Assembly (NCBI RefSeq): GCF_011090165.1
Contig: NZ_JAADJT010000002.1
Location: 186,001 to 250,000, forward strand
From: Duganella aceris
Lineage (GTDB): Bacteria > Pseudomonadota > Gammaproteobacteria > Burkholderiales > Burkholderiaceae_D
Reading direction: 5' to 3'
DNA length: 64,000 nucleotides
Part shown: positions 38,564 to 47,002 of the stretch, piece by piece
How positions within the stretch are numbered: position 1 is the first letter of the stretch
How the letters are laid out: the number at the start of each line of letters is the position of its first letter
Notes under the pieces: generated by a model
What the model saw: only the letters and a program-made list of their open reading frames with translations
What the model was told of the DNA's origin: nothing
The model's database searches: none
Made by a program: the position numbers and the translations under genes

Positions 38564-39658
38564 TCAGGCCGCGCTCCCGGGCTTGATCCAGATCGGCGCG
38601 GCGGCGGCTTTCCCGGCGCCGCCGCCACCGCAGCCCCGCTCCGGCGCCGCGCCGACGGGCGCCGGCAGCACGCTGCGGCTGTGCAGCGCCAGCAATTGGT
38701 CCCACGGCACGATCGGCGCCGGCCAGTCCGGCACACATTGCTCGTAGGTGCTCCGGCACAGCCGGTCGAACGCCGCATAGCCTGCCGGGAAGTAGCGTTG
38801 CACCAGCTCGGCCAGCGAGCCGTCGGCGACGTTGCCCAACGCGTAGCGGTGGTCGAGGTTGGTCGCCTCCGGCAGGACGGTCCCATCCTCGCGCACCACC
38901 ACCTTCTTGATTTCCGCCGAGACGCCGCGATGGCAACCGCCACCGTTGCAGACGTAGGCGGCGCACGGATGCGCCAGCAGGAATCGCTTGCTGCCGCCGA
39001 TGATGCTGGCGGCGATGCGCCCCGCCGAGCGGTTGCCGAAATCCGAGGTTTGCAGGATGAGCCGGTTCAGCTGCTCCCCGCTCAATTGTTGATCGCCGAT
39101 CGCCATTCCCCTGCCCAGATCCAGCAAAGGCTGCACCAGCAGCCGTCTGGCGCCGGCCGCCAGCGCCCAGCCGGCGATCTGCTCGAACTGCTCCACATTG
39201 CCGCGCGAGATGGTGGTGACGATGGTGACCGGCACGCCGGCCGCCAGCAGCAGGCCGATGCCGCGCTCGGCCTTGCGGAAGGCGCCGTCCCGGGCGCGGA
39301 AGAGATCATGGTGGCCGGGCATGCCGTCGATGCTGACGTGGGCATCGAAACCCAGCCGCGCCAGCAGCGCGGCGTCGCGGCGCCGCACCACCGTCGCGTT
39401 GGTGCAGACGGTGGTCGCCAGGCCCGCCACCTCGGCCGCGACCCGCGCCACGTCGGCGAAGCGCGCATACAGCAGCGGTTCGCCGCCGGTGAGGAACAGC
39501 GTGCCGATGCCGAGCCCGGGCGCCGCGCGCAACGCCTGCGCCACCCAGTCGAACGGCAAGGCCTCGCGCCGCCTGGGCGAGCCGTCCATATAACAATGCC
39601 GGCACTCCAGGTTGCAGCGGCCGGTCAGGTGCAGCATCAGCGTGGCGGACGTGGCCAT
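38564..39658 (-). CDS. Radical SAM protein, probable peptide-modifying enzyme
   Basis: 364 residues from ATG 39658. The radical SAM cluster motif CNLECRHC (Cys15, Cys19, Cys22) is complete, followed by FLTGGEPLLY (SAM-binding GGE). A second Cys group, Cys232, Cys237 and Cys242 (CAAYVCNGGGC), and VVREDGTVLPEA then ALGNVADGSLAELVQ resemble a reduced SPASM-type auxiliary domain, as in peptide maturases. The C-terminal tail is Gly/Ala-rich with one more Cys. It starts 10 bp after the stop of a 115-residue gene, the typical precursor-then-enzyme order of RiPP loci. The modification formed is unknown. Confidence 0.85.
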   Translation of the reverse strand: MATSATLMLHLTGRCNLECRHCYMDGSPRRREALPFDWVAQALRAAPGLGIGTLFLTGGEPLLYARFADVARVAAEVAGLATTVCTNATVVRRRDAALLARLGFDAHVSIDGMPGHHDLFRARDGAFRKAERGIGLLLAAGVPVTIVTTISRGNVEQFEQIAGWALAAGARRLLVQPLLDLGRGMAIGDQQLSGEQLNRLILQTSDFGNRSAGRIAASIIGGSKRFLLAHPCAAYVCNGGGCHRGVSAEIKKVVVREDGTVLPEATNLDHRYALGNVADGSLAELVQRYFPAGYAAFDRLCRSTYEQCVPDWPAPIVPWDQLLALHSRSVLPAPVGAAPERGCGGGGAGKAAAAPIWIKPGSAA

Positions 39659-39668
39659 GGCGACGCCG

Positions 39669-40016
39669 TCAATTGCGCAGCGCCGCGACCTGCGCGAGAT
39701 CCACCACATGCGTCAGCGCGTTACCGCCGAACAAGACGCTGACCTTGGGACGCGGCCCCTTCGGCCCCGGCCCGACCGGCACCGTGCCGAAGTCGCCGCC
39801 TTCGAACACATTGACGGCGCCGACGCTGAGCCCGCCCGCCGCGCCGCCGCCGATGGCCGCGCGCGCGATCTGGTCCACCAGCTGGGCGTGGATCTCCGAC
39901 GCGGCGCCGGCCGCCACCGTGTTGGCGAATTCCAGCACCTTGCCGCTCTCGACGATCTGCTTCAACGCCTCCGGCGAGACGTCATACGACAACCGGCCCA
40001 ATTCCGTTGGTTTCAT
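39669..40016 (-). CDS. 115-residue protein, candidate RiPP precursor for the adjacent radical SAM enzyme
   Basis: No family recognised. A strong GGAGGA lies 6 bp before the ATG. An N-terminal amphipathic part (about 1-52, including SPEALKQIVESGKVLEFANT) could be a leader recognised by the enzyme. A Gly-rich middle (GGGAAGGLSVGAVNVFEGG) and a Pro/Gly/Lys stretch (VPVGPGPKGPRPK) precede the C-terminal segment VSVLFGGNALTHVVDLAQV. No Cys and no signal peptide. The precursor role is inferred from order, size, Gly-rich junction and tight spacing to the radical SAM gene. It could instead be an accessory protein. Confidence 0.6.
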   Translation of the reverse strand: MKPTELGRLSYDVSPEALKQIVESGKVLEFANTVAAGAASEIHAQLVDQIARAAIGGGAAGGLSVGAVNVFEGGDFGTVPVGPGPKGPRPKVSVLFGGNALTHVVDLAQVAALRN

Positions 40017-40291
40017 GGCTTCCTCCGCTGTAAAGTGACGAAAAATACCGCAACCTCAGCGTAGCAGCGGCCCGGTGACCACCTTTGATCCAGCTCAGAT
40101 GCGCGGCGCTTGACGCCGGCGCCCGCGCCACGCGTCAAAAAATAGACTTTCGGTAAACAATTCCGTATGCTTTGACAAGTGACGCCCGCTGCTAGCAAGC
40201 ATAGGGAAACCCAAGGCAGGCCATAACGTTTGTGCGCGATTTGATCCATCCTTTTTCCGCTGACGGCGCGGCCAAGCGGCGTCCGCCCACC

Positions 40292-43200
40292 ATGCGCCGC
40301 CTGGCGGCCACCGTGGCGCTGGCCTGCGCGGCCGGCCAGGCCGCGTCCGCCGCCCAGCCCAGCCCGTGGCAGGCGCTGGCGCCCGCCGTGTTCGAACACC
40401 TGGTGCCGGCCGAGCGCGGCTTTCCCAGCCCGATCACGATGTCGGTGGTGCAGGACGGCGACGGCTTCATCTGGTTCGGCACCCAGACCGGCCTGGGGCG
40501 CTGGGACGGCTACCGCATGCGCAATTTCTTCTTCAAGGCCGACGATCCGCATTCGCTGCCGGGCGACTTCATCCAGACCCTGCACGTCGACGCCAAGGGC
40601 CGCCTGTGGATCGGCACCTCGAGCGACGGTCTGGCCATGTACGACAAGCGGCACGAACGCTTTGTGCGCTTCGCGGCCGGTCCCGCCGGCCTGAGCAGCC
40701 CGAACGTCGGCGCCATCGCCAGCGACGCGCGCGGCGGCATCTGGGTCGGCACCGCCGGCGGCCTGGACTACCTCGACACCGCGCGCGGCAACGCCATCAG
40801 CCACCATCCGCGCGGCGCCGCCGCCAACCAGATCCGCGCCCTGCTGCTCGACCGCGACGGCCACCTGTGGATCGGCTCCAACGCCGGCCTGGCGCGGCGC
40901 GACGCCGCCAGCGGCCGCGTCGCCGACCTGCCGATCGCCGGCGGCGTCGACGACGCGGTGCTGTCGCTGGCCAGCAACGTCGGCGGCGAGGTGGTGTTCG
41001 GCACGCTGAAGAGCGGCGTCGGGCTGGCCACCAGCGGCGCCGGCGCGCGCCTGCTGGCGCTGGACCAGGTCAAGGACGCCAACACCGCGATGGTGCTGTC
41101 GCTGAGCGAAACCCTGCCCGGCGTGTGGTGGGCGGCCACCTACGGCGGCGGCATCATCGAGTTCGACGCCAGCGGCCGCAGCCGCCGCATCGTGCACCGT
41201 CCGGCCATCCCGATCAGCCTGGCCAACGACCGGGTGGCGGCGCTGTGGCGCGACCGCAGCGGCCTGGTCTGGGCCGCCAACGAGCGCGGCGTCGACGTCC
41301 ACAACCCGGCCAACCGCACCGTCGAAACCGTCATGGACGGGGTCGGCCTGCCGGCGATCTCGGCGTTCGCCTTCATGACCGACAGCGGCGGCCGGCTGTG
41401 GGTGGCGCTGGCCGACCAGGGCATCGACCTGATCGCGCCGGACGGCGGCCGCAGCGCCGGCCTGCGGCCCGACCCGTCGCGCCCGGACAGCGCCCTGCCC
41501 AACCGCCTGATCCTGTCGATGGCGGAGGCGGCGCCGCAGGAGGCCTGGATCGGCACCGCGCTGGGCCTGTACCGCACCAGCGGCCACGGCAGCCGGGTGG
41601 CGCGCGTGCCGCTGCCGTGGGACGAGCCGCTGCCGCGCATCGGCAGCATCGTGCGCCAGGGCGAGATCCTGTGGCTGGGCACCTACAGCGGCCTGCTGCG
41701 CTACGACATCCATGCCAACACGGTGCAGGCGTTCCGCCAGGGACCGGCCGACAAGGGCGGCCTGAGCGACAACCGCATCACCGCCATGCAGCTCGGCCCC
41801 GACGGCGCGCTGTGGATCGGCACCCGCGGCGGCGTCAACCGCTTCGACACCTCCAGCGGCGAGATCGAACAGATGCTGCCGCAGCCCGGCAACGACGGCT
41901 CGCTGCCGCAGGGCTTCGTCGGCGCGCTGGCCTTCGATCCGCAGGGGCGGCTGTGGGTCGGCACCAACAGCGGCGGCATCGGCATCCTCGACGGCCGCAG
42001 CGCCGACGGCGCGCGCCGCTTCCGCCGGCTCGACACCCGCGCCGGCCTGCCCAGCAACAGCGTCGGCGCGCTGCGCGCCGGGCTGGCCGGCCGCATCTGG
42101 GCCTCCAGCTCGGACGGCATCGCCGTGATCGACAGCGCCACGCTGAAGGTGCAGGCGCTGGGGCGCGCCGAAGGCCTGGTGTTCCAGCCCTACATCGTCG
42201 GCGCGGTGGGCCAGACCGCGCAATCGGACGTGGTGTTCGGCACCTCCGGCGGCTACGCCGTGGTGCACCCGCAGCCGCCGGAGCGCTGGCGCTACCAGCC
42301 GCCGCTGGTGGTCAGCTCGGTGCACCTGGACCGCACCGAGGTGCCGGCCGCGCCGCTGCTGGCGCCCGGCGGTGCCGGCCTGAGCATCCCGCCCGGCACC
42401 CGCAAGCTGGAGGTCGAGGTGGCGTCGCTGGATTACTCCGCCAGCGCGCGCAACCGCTACGCCTTCCGCCTGGACGGCTACGACAAGGAATGGGTCGAGA
42501 CCGACGCCAGCCACCGCGTCGCCACCTACGCCAACGTCGCGCCCGGCCGCTACCGGCTGCACATGCGCGGCAGCAACCGCGACGGCGAGTGGAGCCCGAA
42601 CGAACTGACCATGGACCTGGACTTCCTGCCGGCCTGGTACCAGACCTGGTGGGCGCGGCTCGGCGGCGCGCTGGCGGTGCTGGCGCTCGGCTGGGGCCTG
42701 TACCGCTGGCGCGTGCGCCAGCTGCAACAGCAGGTCTACTCGCGCACGCTGCACCTGGAGCGGGTGCACGCCATCGTCAAGTCCATCAACGACGAGCTCG
42801 ATTTCGACGCGCTGCTGCACACCATCCTGCGCGAATCGAGCGTGATCGGCAACGTGCGCGCGGCCTACGCGCTGATCGGCGACGCCGGCGACGGCCAGCT
42901 GGCGATGCGCGCCAGCTGGCACCGCAGCGCGCTGCCGCTGTCGCGCAGCGGCATGACGCTGGCCGAGGCGCGGGAGCGGCTGGTCGACGGCGCGGTGGTG
43001 GTCGCGCCCGACATGTTCCTCAGCCGTGGCGTGGTGCTGGCGGTGCGCCTGCGCGTCGAGCGCGAGCTGCAGGGCTACCTGGTGTTCGAGCAGGACGCGC
43101 GCTACGCCGAAAGCGAACTGGAGATGTTCCGCGCGCTGAAGGAGCCGTTCGTCTCGGCGTTCCAGAAGGCCAGCGCGATCGGCGCCATCCAGCAGGCGCG

Positions 43201-45196
43201 CGCCGACGCCGAAGCGTCCACCCGCGCCAAGAGCGATTTCCTGGCCAACATCAGCCACGAGATCCGCACCCCGATGAACGCCATCATCGGCTTCGCCGGC
43301 CTCGGCACCCATCTCGACCTGCCGGCCAAGCCGCGCGACTACTTCAGCAAGATCGGCCGCGCCGGCCAGAACCTGCTCACCATCATCGACGACGTGCTGG
43401 ACTTCTCGAAGATCGAATCGGGCAAGCTGGAGCTGGAAAGCGTGGCGTTCGAACTGTGCGACACGCTGAGCCAGATCGCCGACCTGTTCTCGTGGCGCGC
43501 GGCGGAAAAAGGCCTGGAGCTGCTGGTGTGGGCCGCGCCCGAGGTGCCGGCGCACCTGGTCGGCGATCCGCTGCGGCTGAGCCAGGTGCTGGTCAACCTG
43601 GTCGGCAACGCGCTCAAATTCACCGCGCGCGGCCAGATCGAGCTGCGGGTCGAACTGGCCGCGCCCGGCGATGCCGCACCGGCCGGGCAGCCGGTGCGGC
43701 TGCGCTTCGTGGTCGAGGATTCCGGCGTCGGCATCAGCGTCGAGCAGCAGACGCGCCTGTTCCGCGCCTTCTCGCAGGCCGACAGCAGCACCACCCGGCT
43801 GTACGGCGGCACCGGGCTGGGCCTGGCGATCTCGCAGCAGCTGGTGCAGGCGATGGGCGGCGAGATCGAGCTCGACAGCGCGCCCGACGACGGCAGCAGT
43901 TTCCATTTCGAACTCGCGCTGCGCCGCCACGACGGCCCGGCCGCCGCGCCGCTGCCGGACGGCGTGCGCGGCAAGCAGGTGTTGATCGTCGACGACAACG
44001 CCCGCATGCGCGAGATGCTGACCCGCCGGCTCGGCGGCCTCGGCTTCGCCACCCACGCCGTCGCCGGCGGCGCGGCGGCGCTGGCCTGGCTGGCCGAGCA
44101 CGCGCCCGACCTGGTGCTGATGGACTGGGACATGCCGCAACTGAACGGCATCGAAACCACGCGCCGGCTGCAGGCCGATGCGGCGCGCGCCGGCGTGCCG
44201 GTGGTGCTGATGGTGACCGAGTTCGCGCGCGAGCCGGTGGTGCAGGCGGCCGCCCAGGCCGGCATCCGCACCTGCCTGGCCAAGCCGGTCAGTCCGGCCC
44301 AGCTGCTGGACGCGGTTCTTGCCGGGCTCGGCGTCGACGGCGGCGCCGGCCGCGCCCCGGCGGCGCTGCCCGCCACCTTGTCGAAGGCGGCGCAGCACAT
44401 CGCCGGCGCGCAGGTGCTGGTGGTCGACGACAACGTCATCAACCAGCAGGTCGCGCGCGAGGTGCTGATGCGCGCCGGCGTGCATGTGACGCTGGCCGAC
44501 AACGGCGCCGACGCGGTGCGCATGGTCGACCAGCGCCGCTACGACGCGGTGCTGATGGACATCCAGATGCCCGGCATGGACGGCTACGAAGCCACCGCCC
44601 GCATCCGCGCCAAGTCGCAGCACGCGCGGCTGCCGGTGATCGCGATGACGGCGCACGCGGTGTCCGGGTTCCGCGAAAGCAGCCTGTCGATGGGCATGAA
44701 CGACTACGTCACCAAGCCGATCGAGCCGGAGCGGCTGTTCTCGATGCTGGCCGGCTGGATCCCGCCGGATCCGGGCCGCAGCGCCGCCGTGCCGGCCGCC
44801 GAAGCGGCGCAGGAGGCGCCGCCGTTCGTGCCCGGCATCGACATGGCGGCCGCGCTGCAACGGCTGGGCGGCAACCGCCGCCTGCTGGCGACGCTGCTGG
44901 ACCGCTTCGTCGCCGATTTCCAGCCCACGCCGGAGCGGCTGCTGGCGGCGATCGAAGCTGGATCGTTGGAGCAGGCGGCGCTGCTGGTGCACAAGATCCG
45001 CGGCGCGGCCGGCAATCTGTCGATGGCGGAACTGCACCGCAGCGCCGGCGAACTGGAGCAGCTGCTGCAGGCGCCGCGTCCCGGCAAGCTGGACGAGCCG
45101 CTGGCCGCGTTCGGCGCCGCGCTGGAAATGGTGATCGACGGCGTCCACCTGCTGGACCGCGCCGCGCTGGCTCAGATCGTGCCGGTCTCGCCGTAG
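40292..45196 (+). CDS. Giant hybrid two-component sensor: ligand propellers, kinase, two receivers and HPt
   Basis: 1634 residues from ATG 40292, which opens a signal peptide (MRRLAATVALACAAGQAASA). GTG 40232 in frame is an alternative start. Residues about 30-690 are two-bladed Reg_prop-type repeats (many LWIGT, IWVGTAGGL, LWVGTNSGG units). Then come a Y_Y_Y domain (about 700-775), one membrane helix (about 785-805), GAF (about 820-950), HisKA with phospho-His about 988 in ANISHEIRTPMNAI, HATPase (GTGLGLAISQQL), receiver 1 (Asp about 1277, LMDWDMPQLNG), receiver 2 (Asp about 1423, LMDIQMPGMDG) and an HPt domain (His about 1567, VHKIRGAAGN). Periplasmic ligand sensing with internal phosphorelay. 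The final regulator is not next to it. It lies between two peptide-modification gene pairs. Confidence 0.93.
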   Translation: MRRLAATVALACAAGQAASAAQPSPWQALAPAVFEHLVPAERGFPSPITMSVVQDGDGFIWFGTQTGLGRWDGYRMRNFFFKADDPHSLPGDFIQTLHVDAKGRLWIGTSSDGLAMYDKRHERFVRFAAGPAGLSSPNVGAIASDARGGIWVGTAGGLDYLDTARGNAISHHPRGAAANQIRALLLDRDGHLWIGSNAGLARRDAASGRVADLPIAGGVDDAVLSLASNVGGEVVFGTLKSGVGLATSGAGARLLALDQVKDANTAMVLSLSETLPGVWWAATYGGGIIEFDASGRSRRIVHRPAIPISLANDRVAALWRDRSGLVWAANERGVDVHNPANRTVETVMDGVGLPAISAFAFMTDSGGRLWVALADQGIDLIAPDGGRSAGLRPDPSRPDSALPNRLILSMAEAAPQEAWIGTALGLYRTSGHGSRVARVPLPWDEPLPRIGSIVRQGEILWLGTYSGLLRYDIHANTVQAFRQGPADKGGLSDNRITAMQLGPDGALWIGTRGGVNRFDTSSGEIEQMLPQPGNDGSLPQGFVGALAFDPQGRLWVGTNSGGIGILDGRSADGARRFRRLDTRAGLPSNSVGALRAGLAGRIWASSSDGIAVIDSATLKVQALGRAEGLVFQPYIVGAVGQTAQSDVVFGTSGGYAVVHPQPPERWRYQPPLVVSSVHLDRTEVPAAPLLAPGGAGLSIPPGTRKLEVEVASLDYSASARNRYAFRLDGYDKEWVETDASHRVATYANVAPGRYRLHMRGSNRDGEWSPNELTMDLDFLPAWYQTWWARLGGALAVLALGWGLYRWRVRQLQQQVYSRTLHLERVHAIVKSINDELDFDALLHTILRESSVIGNVRAAYALIGDAGDGQLAMRASWHRSALPLSRSGMTLAEARERLVDGAVVVAPDMFLSRGVVLAVRLRVERELQGYLVFEQDARYAESELEMFRALKEPFVSAFQKASAIGAIQQARADAEASTRAKSDFLANISHEIRTPMNAIIGFAGLGTHLDLPAKPRDYFSKIGRAGQNLLTIIDDVLDFSKIESGKLELESVAFELCDTLSQIADLFSWRAAEKGLELLVWAAPEVPAHLVGDPLRLSQVLVNLVGNALKFTARGQIELRVELAAPGDAAPAGQPVRLRFVVEDSGVGISVEQQTRLFRAFSQADSSTTRLYGGTGLGLAISQQLVQAMGGEIELDSAPDDGSSFHFELALRRHDGPAAAPLPDGVRGKQVLIVDDNARMREMLTRRLGGLGFATHAVAGGAAALAWLAEHAPDLVLMDWDMPQLNGIETTRRLQADAARAGVPVVLMVTEFAREPVVQAAAQAGIRTCLAKPVSPAQLLDAVLAGLGVDGGAGRAPAALPATLSKAAQHIAGAQVLVVDDNVINQQVAREVLMRAGVHVTLADNGADAVRMVDQRRYDAVLMDIQMPGMDGYEATARIRAKSQHARLPVIAMTAHAVSGFRESSLSMGMNDYVTKPIEPERLFSMLAGWIPPDPGRSAAVPAAEAAQEAPPFVPGIDMAAALQRLGGNRRLLATLLDRFVADFQPTPERLLAAIEAGSLEQAALLVHKIRGAAGNLSMAELHRSAGELEQLLQAPRPGKLDEPLAAFGAALEMVIDGVHLLDRAALAQIVPVSP

Positions 45197-46332
45197 CGCA
45201 GCTCGGCCATGTCGCGCGCGCCCGAGGCCGGGCCGCAGCCGCACACCGCGATCACCGCGTGGCGCAGGTGGTCCAGCCCCAGCATCTGCTCGATCTCGAC
45301 ATCGTTGATGGCGGCGGTGATGAACGCCGGCATGCCGGCTTCGGCCGCCAGCAGATAAAAAGTCTGCGACAGATGGCCGGCGTCCAGCGCCAGCGCGCGG
45401 TAGGCTTTGTGGTGGTTGCGGTATTTCCAGAAGGTGCGCTCGGCGCGGCCCACCAGCACCACCTGCATCGGCGCGTCGGCCAGCCATTGCTGGTCGGCCA
45501 CCATTTGCAGCGCGGTGGCGGCCGCCTCCGGCGCGTCCATGGCGCGCAGCGGCCGCAGTTCGTGCTCGATCGGATGATAGTGGTACAGTCCCGGCGTCAG
45601 GCCCGCGATGCGCTGCACCAGCACGAACGCTTCGACCGGATGCAGGCCGCCGCCCGAGGGGCTGGTTTTTTTCAGGATGGTCGCGCTGTCGCCGATGCGG
45701 CGCACCTGCTGCGCGCCGAAGGTCCGTTGCAGCAACCGCGCCGCCACCGCCAGCGGCAAGGTCGCTTGCAGATCGAAATTGCGTCCGGTGTAGCGTTTCC
45801 GCATCGTTTCATCCAGCAAGCCACTGGCCGGCGCCGGCAGTTTGACGCCGCTGCCCGGCGCGCCCAATTCCAGCGTCGGCGGCGGCGGTTCGCCGTAGGT
45901 GTCGAGCAACTCCTGGAAGGTCGGCGCCTCCATGCCGGTCTCGCTGCGCACGTCGGTCCAGCGGCTGAAGGTGTGCACCAGCGCCGCCATCGGCCGCCAG
46001 TGCGCGGCGCGCAGCACCTCGTCGCGCTCGCGCACGGCGGCGTGCTCGGCGTCGTCGCCGATCAGCAAGCCTTTGGCCAGCAGACGGGCGATCGCCGGGG
46101 CGTCGAGACGTTGCTCACAGGCATCGCGCTCGCTCCAGACGGTCTGGCTGATGGCGCCCAGCACCGTCAATTCGGTGGCGTCGATGCCGATTTCGCGGTC
46201 CAGATGCGGCACCAGCGCGATCCATTCGGTGCTGGCCGCCAGCGTGCTGGTGCCGGCGAACAGCGCCGACCAGTCGATCGCCAGCGCCTCGCGCGACTCG
46301 ATGTACAGCACGGAGCAACGTCGGATTTTCAT
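45172..46332 (-). CDS. SagB-like FMN-dependent peptide maturation dehydrogenase
   Basis: 386 residues from ATG 46332, with GGAGG 10 bp upstream; longer frames are not needed. N-terminal about 150 residues look like a winged-helix/recognition region (VLGAISQTVWSERDACEQRL). The C-terminal nitroreductase-fold domain (about 190-380) contains MRKRYTGRNFDL, KTSPSGGGLHPVEAFVLV, GLYHYHPIEHEL and the late AELRYGE. This is the pattern of SagB/ThcOx dehydrogenases and of the related putative peptide maturation dehydrogenase family that occurs beside NHLP-like precursors. Expected chemistry is FMN-dependent oxidation of a peptide backbone or heterocycle. No YcaO cyclase gene is present nearby. It is divergent from the 90-residue peptide gene, and its end overlaps the kinase gene by 25 bp. 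Confidence 0.88.
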   Translation of the reverse strand: MKIRRCSVLYIESREALAIDWSALFAGTSTLAASTEWIALVPHLDREIGIDATELTVLGAISQTVWSERDACEQRLDAPAIARLLAKGLLIGDDAEHAAVRERDEVLRAAHWRPMAALVHTFSRWTDVRSETGMEAPTFQELLDTYGEPPPPTLELGAPGSGVKLPAPASGLLDETMRKRYTGRNFDLQATLPLAVAARLLQRTFGAQQVRRIGDSATILKKTSPSGGGLHPVEAFVLVQRIAGLTPGLYHYHPIEHELRPLRAMDAPEAAATALQMVADQQWLADAPMQVVLVGRAERTFWKYRNHHKAYRALALDAGHLSQTFYLLAAEAGMPAFITAAINDVEIEQMLGLDHLRHAVIAVCGCGPASGARDMAELRYGETGTI

Positions 46333-46528
46333 GGGAAGCGCCTCCAGAAAGGGAACGGAATCATTGCCGCATAAGCAATGATCGTTCGAGTCTAGCGCAT
46401 TTTTGCGGCCGTGTGAGCCTTGCACGGCTGAATTAAGTCGCTTGGCAGCGGGGGCGCTTTTGACGTAGCATCAACTGGCACTACCCGCTGCGGAACTCTC
46501 CCCATCGCAACCTTATCTAAGGGAACAC

Positions 46529-46801
46529 ATGATGAATACTTCTAGCGAACTCAGCACTGTCCTCGAAAAACTGGCCCATGACGACGCGTTCCGCGAGCGC
46601 ATGCTGGGCGACCCGGTCGGCGCCCTCGCCAGCCTGGGCATCACACTGCGCGCCGACCAGGTGCCGTCGGTACGCAGCCTGCCGTCCAAGGAATCCATCC
46701 TGGCCGACCAGACCGCGCTGCAGAGCACGCTGGAAAACACCACCCGGATGGTGCCGTTCCTGCTGACCGGCGCCATGGCCGGCCTGCGTCTGGCGGCGTA
46801 A
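46529..46801 (+). CDS. NHLP-like leader peptide, putative modified (RiPP-type) precursor
   Basis: 90 residues. The segment ending DAFRERMLGDPVGALASLGI is the hallmark of nitrile-hydratase-alpha-derived leader peptides, followed by a QVPSVRSLPSKESI stretch seen in the small putative-modified-peptide family. The C-terminal part (about 60-90) with ENTTRMVPFLLTGAMAGLRL is the possible core. No Cys, and Ser/Thr are few, so classic thiazole formation is unlikely. Start ATG 46529, with a second ATG at 46532; AAGGGA lies upstream. It is divergent from the SagB-like dehydrogenase, its likely partner. Confidence 0.8.
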   Translation: MMNTSSELSTVLEKLAHDDAFRERMLGDPVGALASLGITLRADQVPSVRSLPSKESILADQTALQSTLENTTRMVPFLLTGAMAGLRLAA

Positions 46802-46815
46802 GCCCCTGGCAATAC

Positions 46816-46836
46816 CCGCGCGCCCACGGCGCGCGG
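46816..46836 (+). terminator. Strong stem-loop after the modified-peptide gene
   Basis: CCGCGCGCC-CAC-GGCGCGCGG, a perfect 9-bp all-GC stem with a 3-nt loop, starting 15 bp after the stop codon. No T-run follows, so it may act as a 3' stabiliser or weak terminator rather than a canonical intrinsic terminator. Confidence 0.5.
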
Positions 46837-46924
46837 TTCGCAGTCCCCTCCCCGCCCCACCTCTCCCCTCCAGCAGACTGCGCGACCCGCCATCGGTGCG
46901 CCCGATAGAATTCGCTTGATTTAT

Positions 46925-46970
46925 TTAGCGGTTTATAATACTCTTTATTTAGCGTTTTATTGAACGCTAA
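46925..46970. promoter_or_regulatory. Tandem 22-bp operators before the carbonic anhydrase gene
   Basis: Two sites of the form TTAG(C/A)G(N)-N8-AC(T/G)CT(A/T)(A/T). Site 1 is 46925-46946 (TTAGCGG, ACTCTTT) and site 2 is 46949-46970 (TTAGCGT, ACGCTAA, perfect dyad). Starts are 24 bp apart, the same geometry as the TetR-type operators at 51279, 51967, 57291 and 57377. A TATAAT (46934-46939) falls in the spacer of site 1, consistent with repression by occluding the promoter. Confidence 0.65.
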
Positions 46971-47002
46971 ATATCCGCTTCCGCCCACCTCTGGAGAATC
47001 CA

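Noticed and set aside
40013..45487. Minus-strand open frame of 1824 codons opposite the giant kinase gene
   Set aside because: Its translation is a His/Gln/Arg/Ala-rich low-complexity string typical of the antisense of GC-rich coding DNA, with no domain. The plus strand encodes a fully recognisable kinase.
40366..46374. Plus-strand frame of 2002 codons in a second frame across the kinase and dehydrogenase genes
   Set aside because: Arg/Pro/Gly-rich out-of-frame translation; it spans two convergent genes and has no domain.
46816..46836. Classical Rho-independent terminator
   Set aside because: The stem is perfect but no T-run follows, so it was listed only as a stem-loop with moderate confidence.
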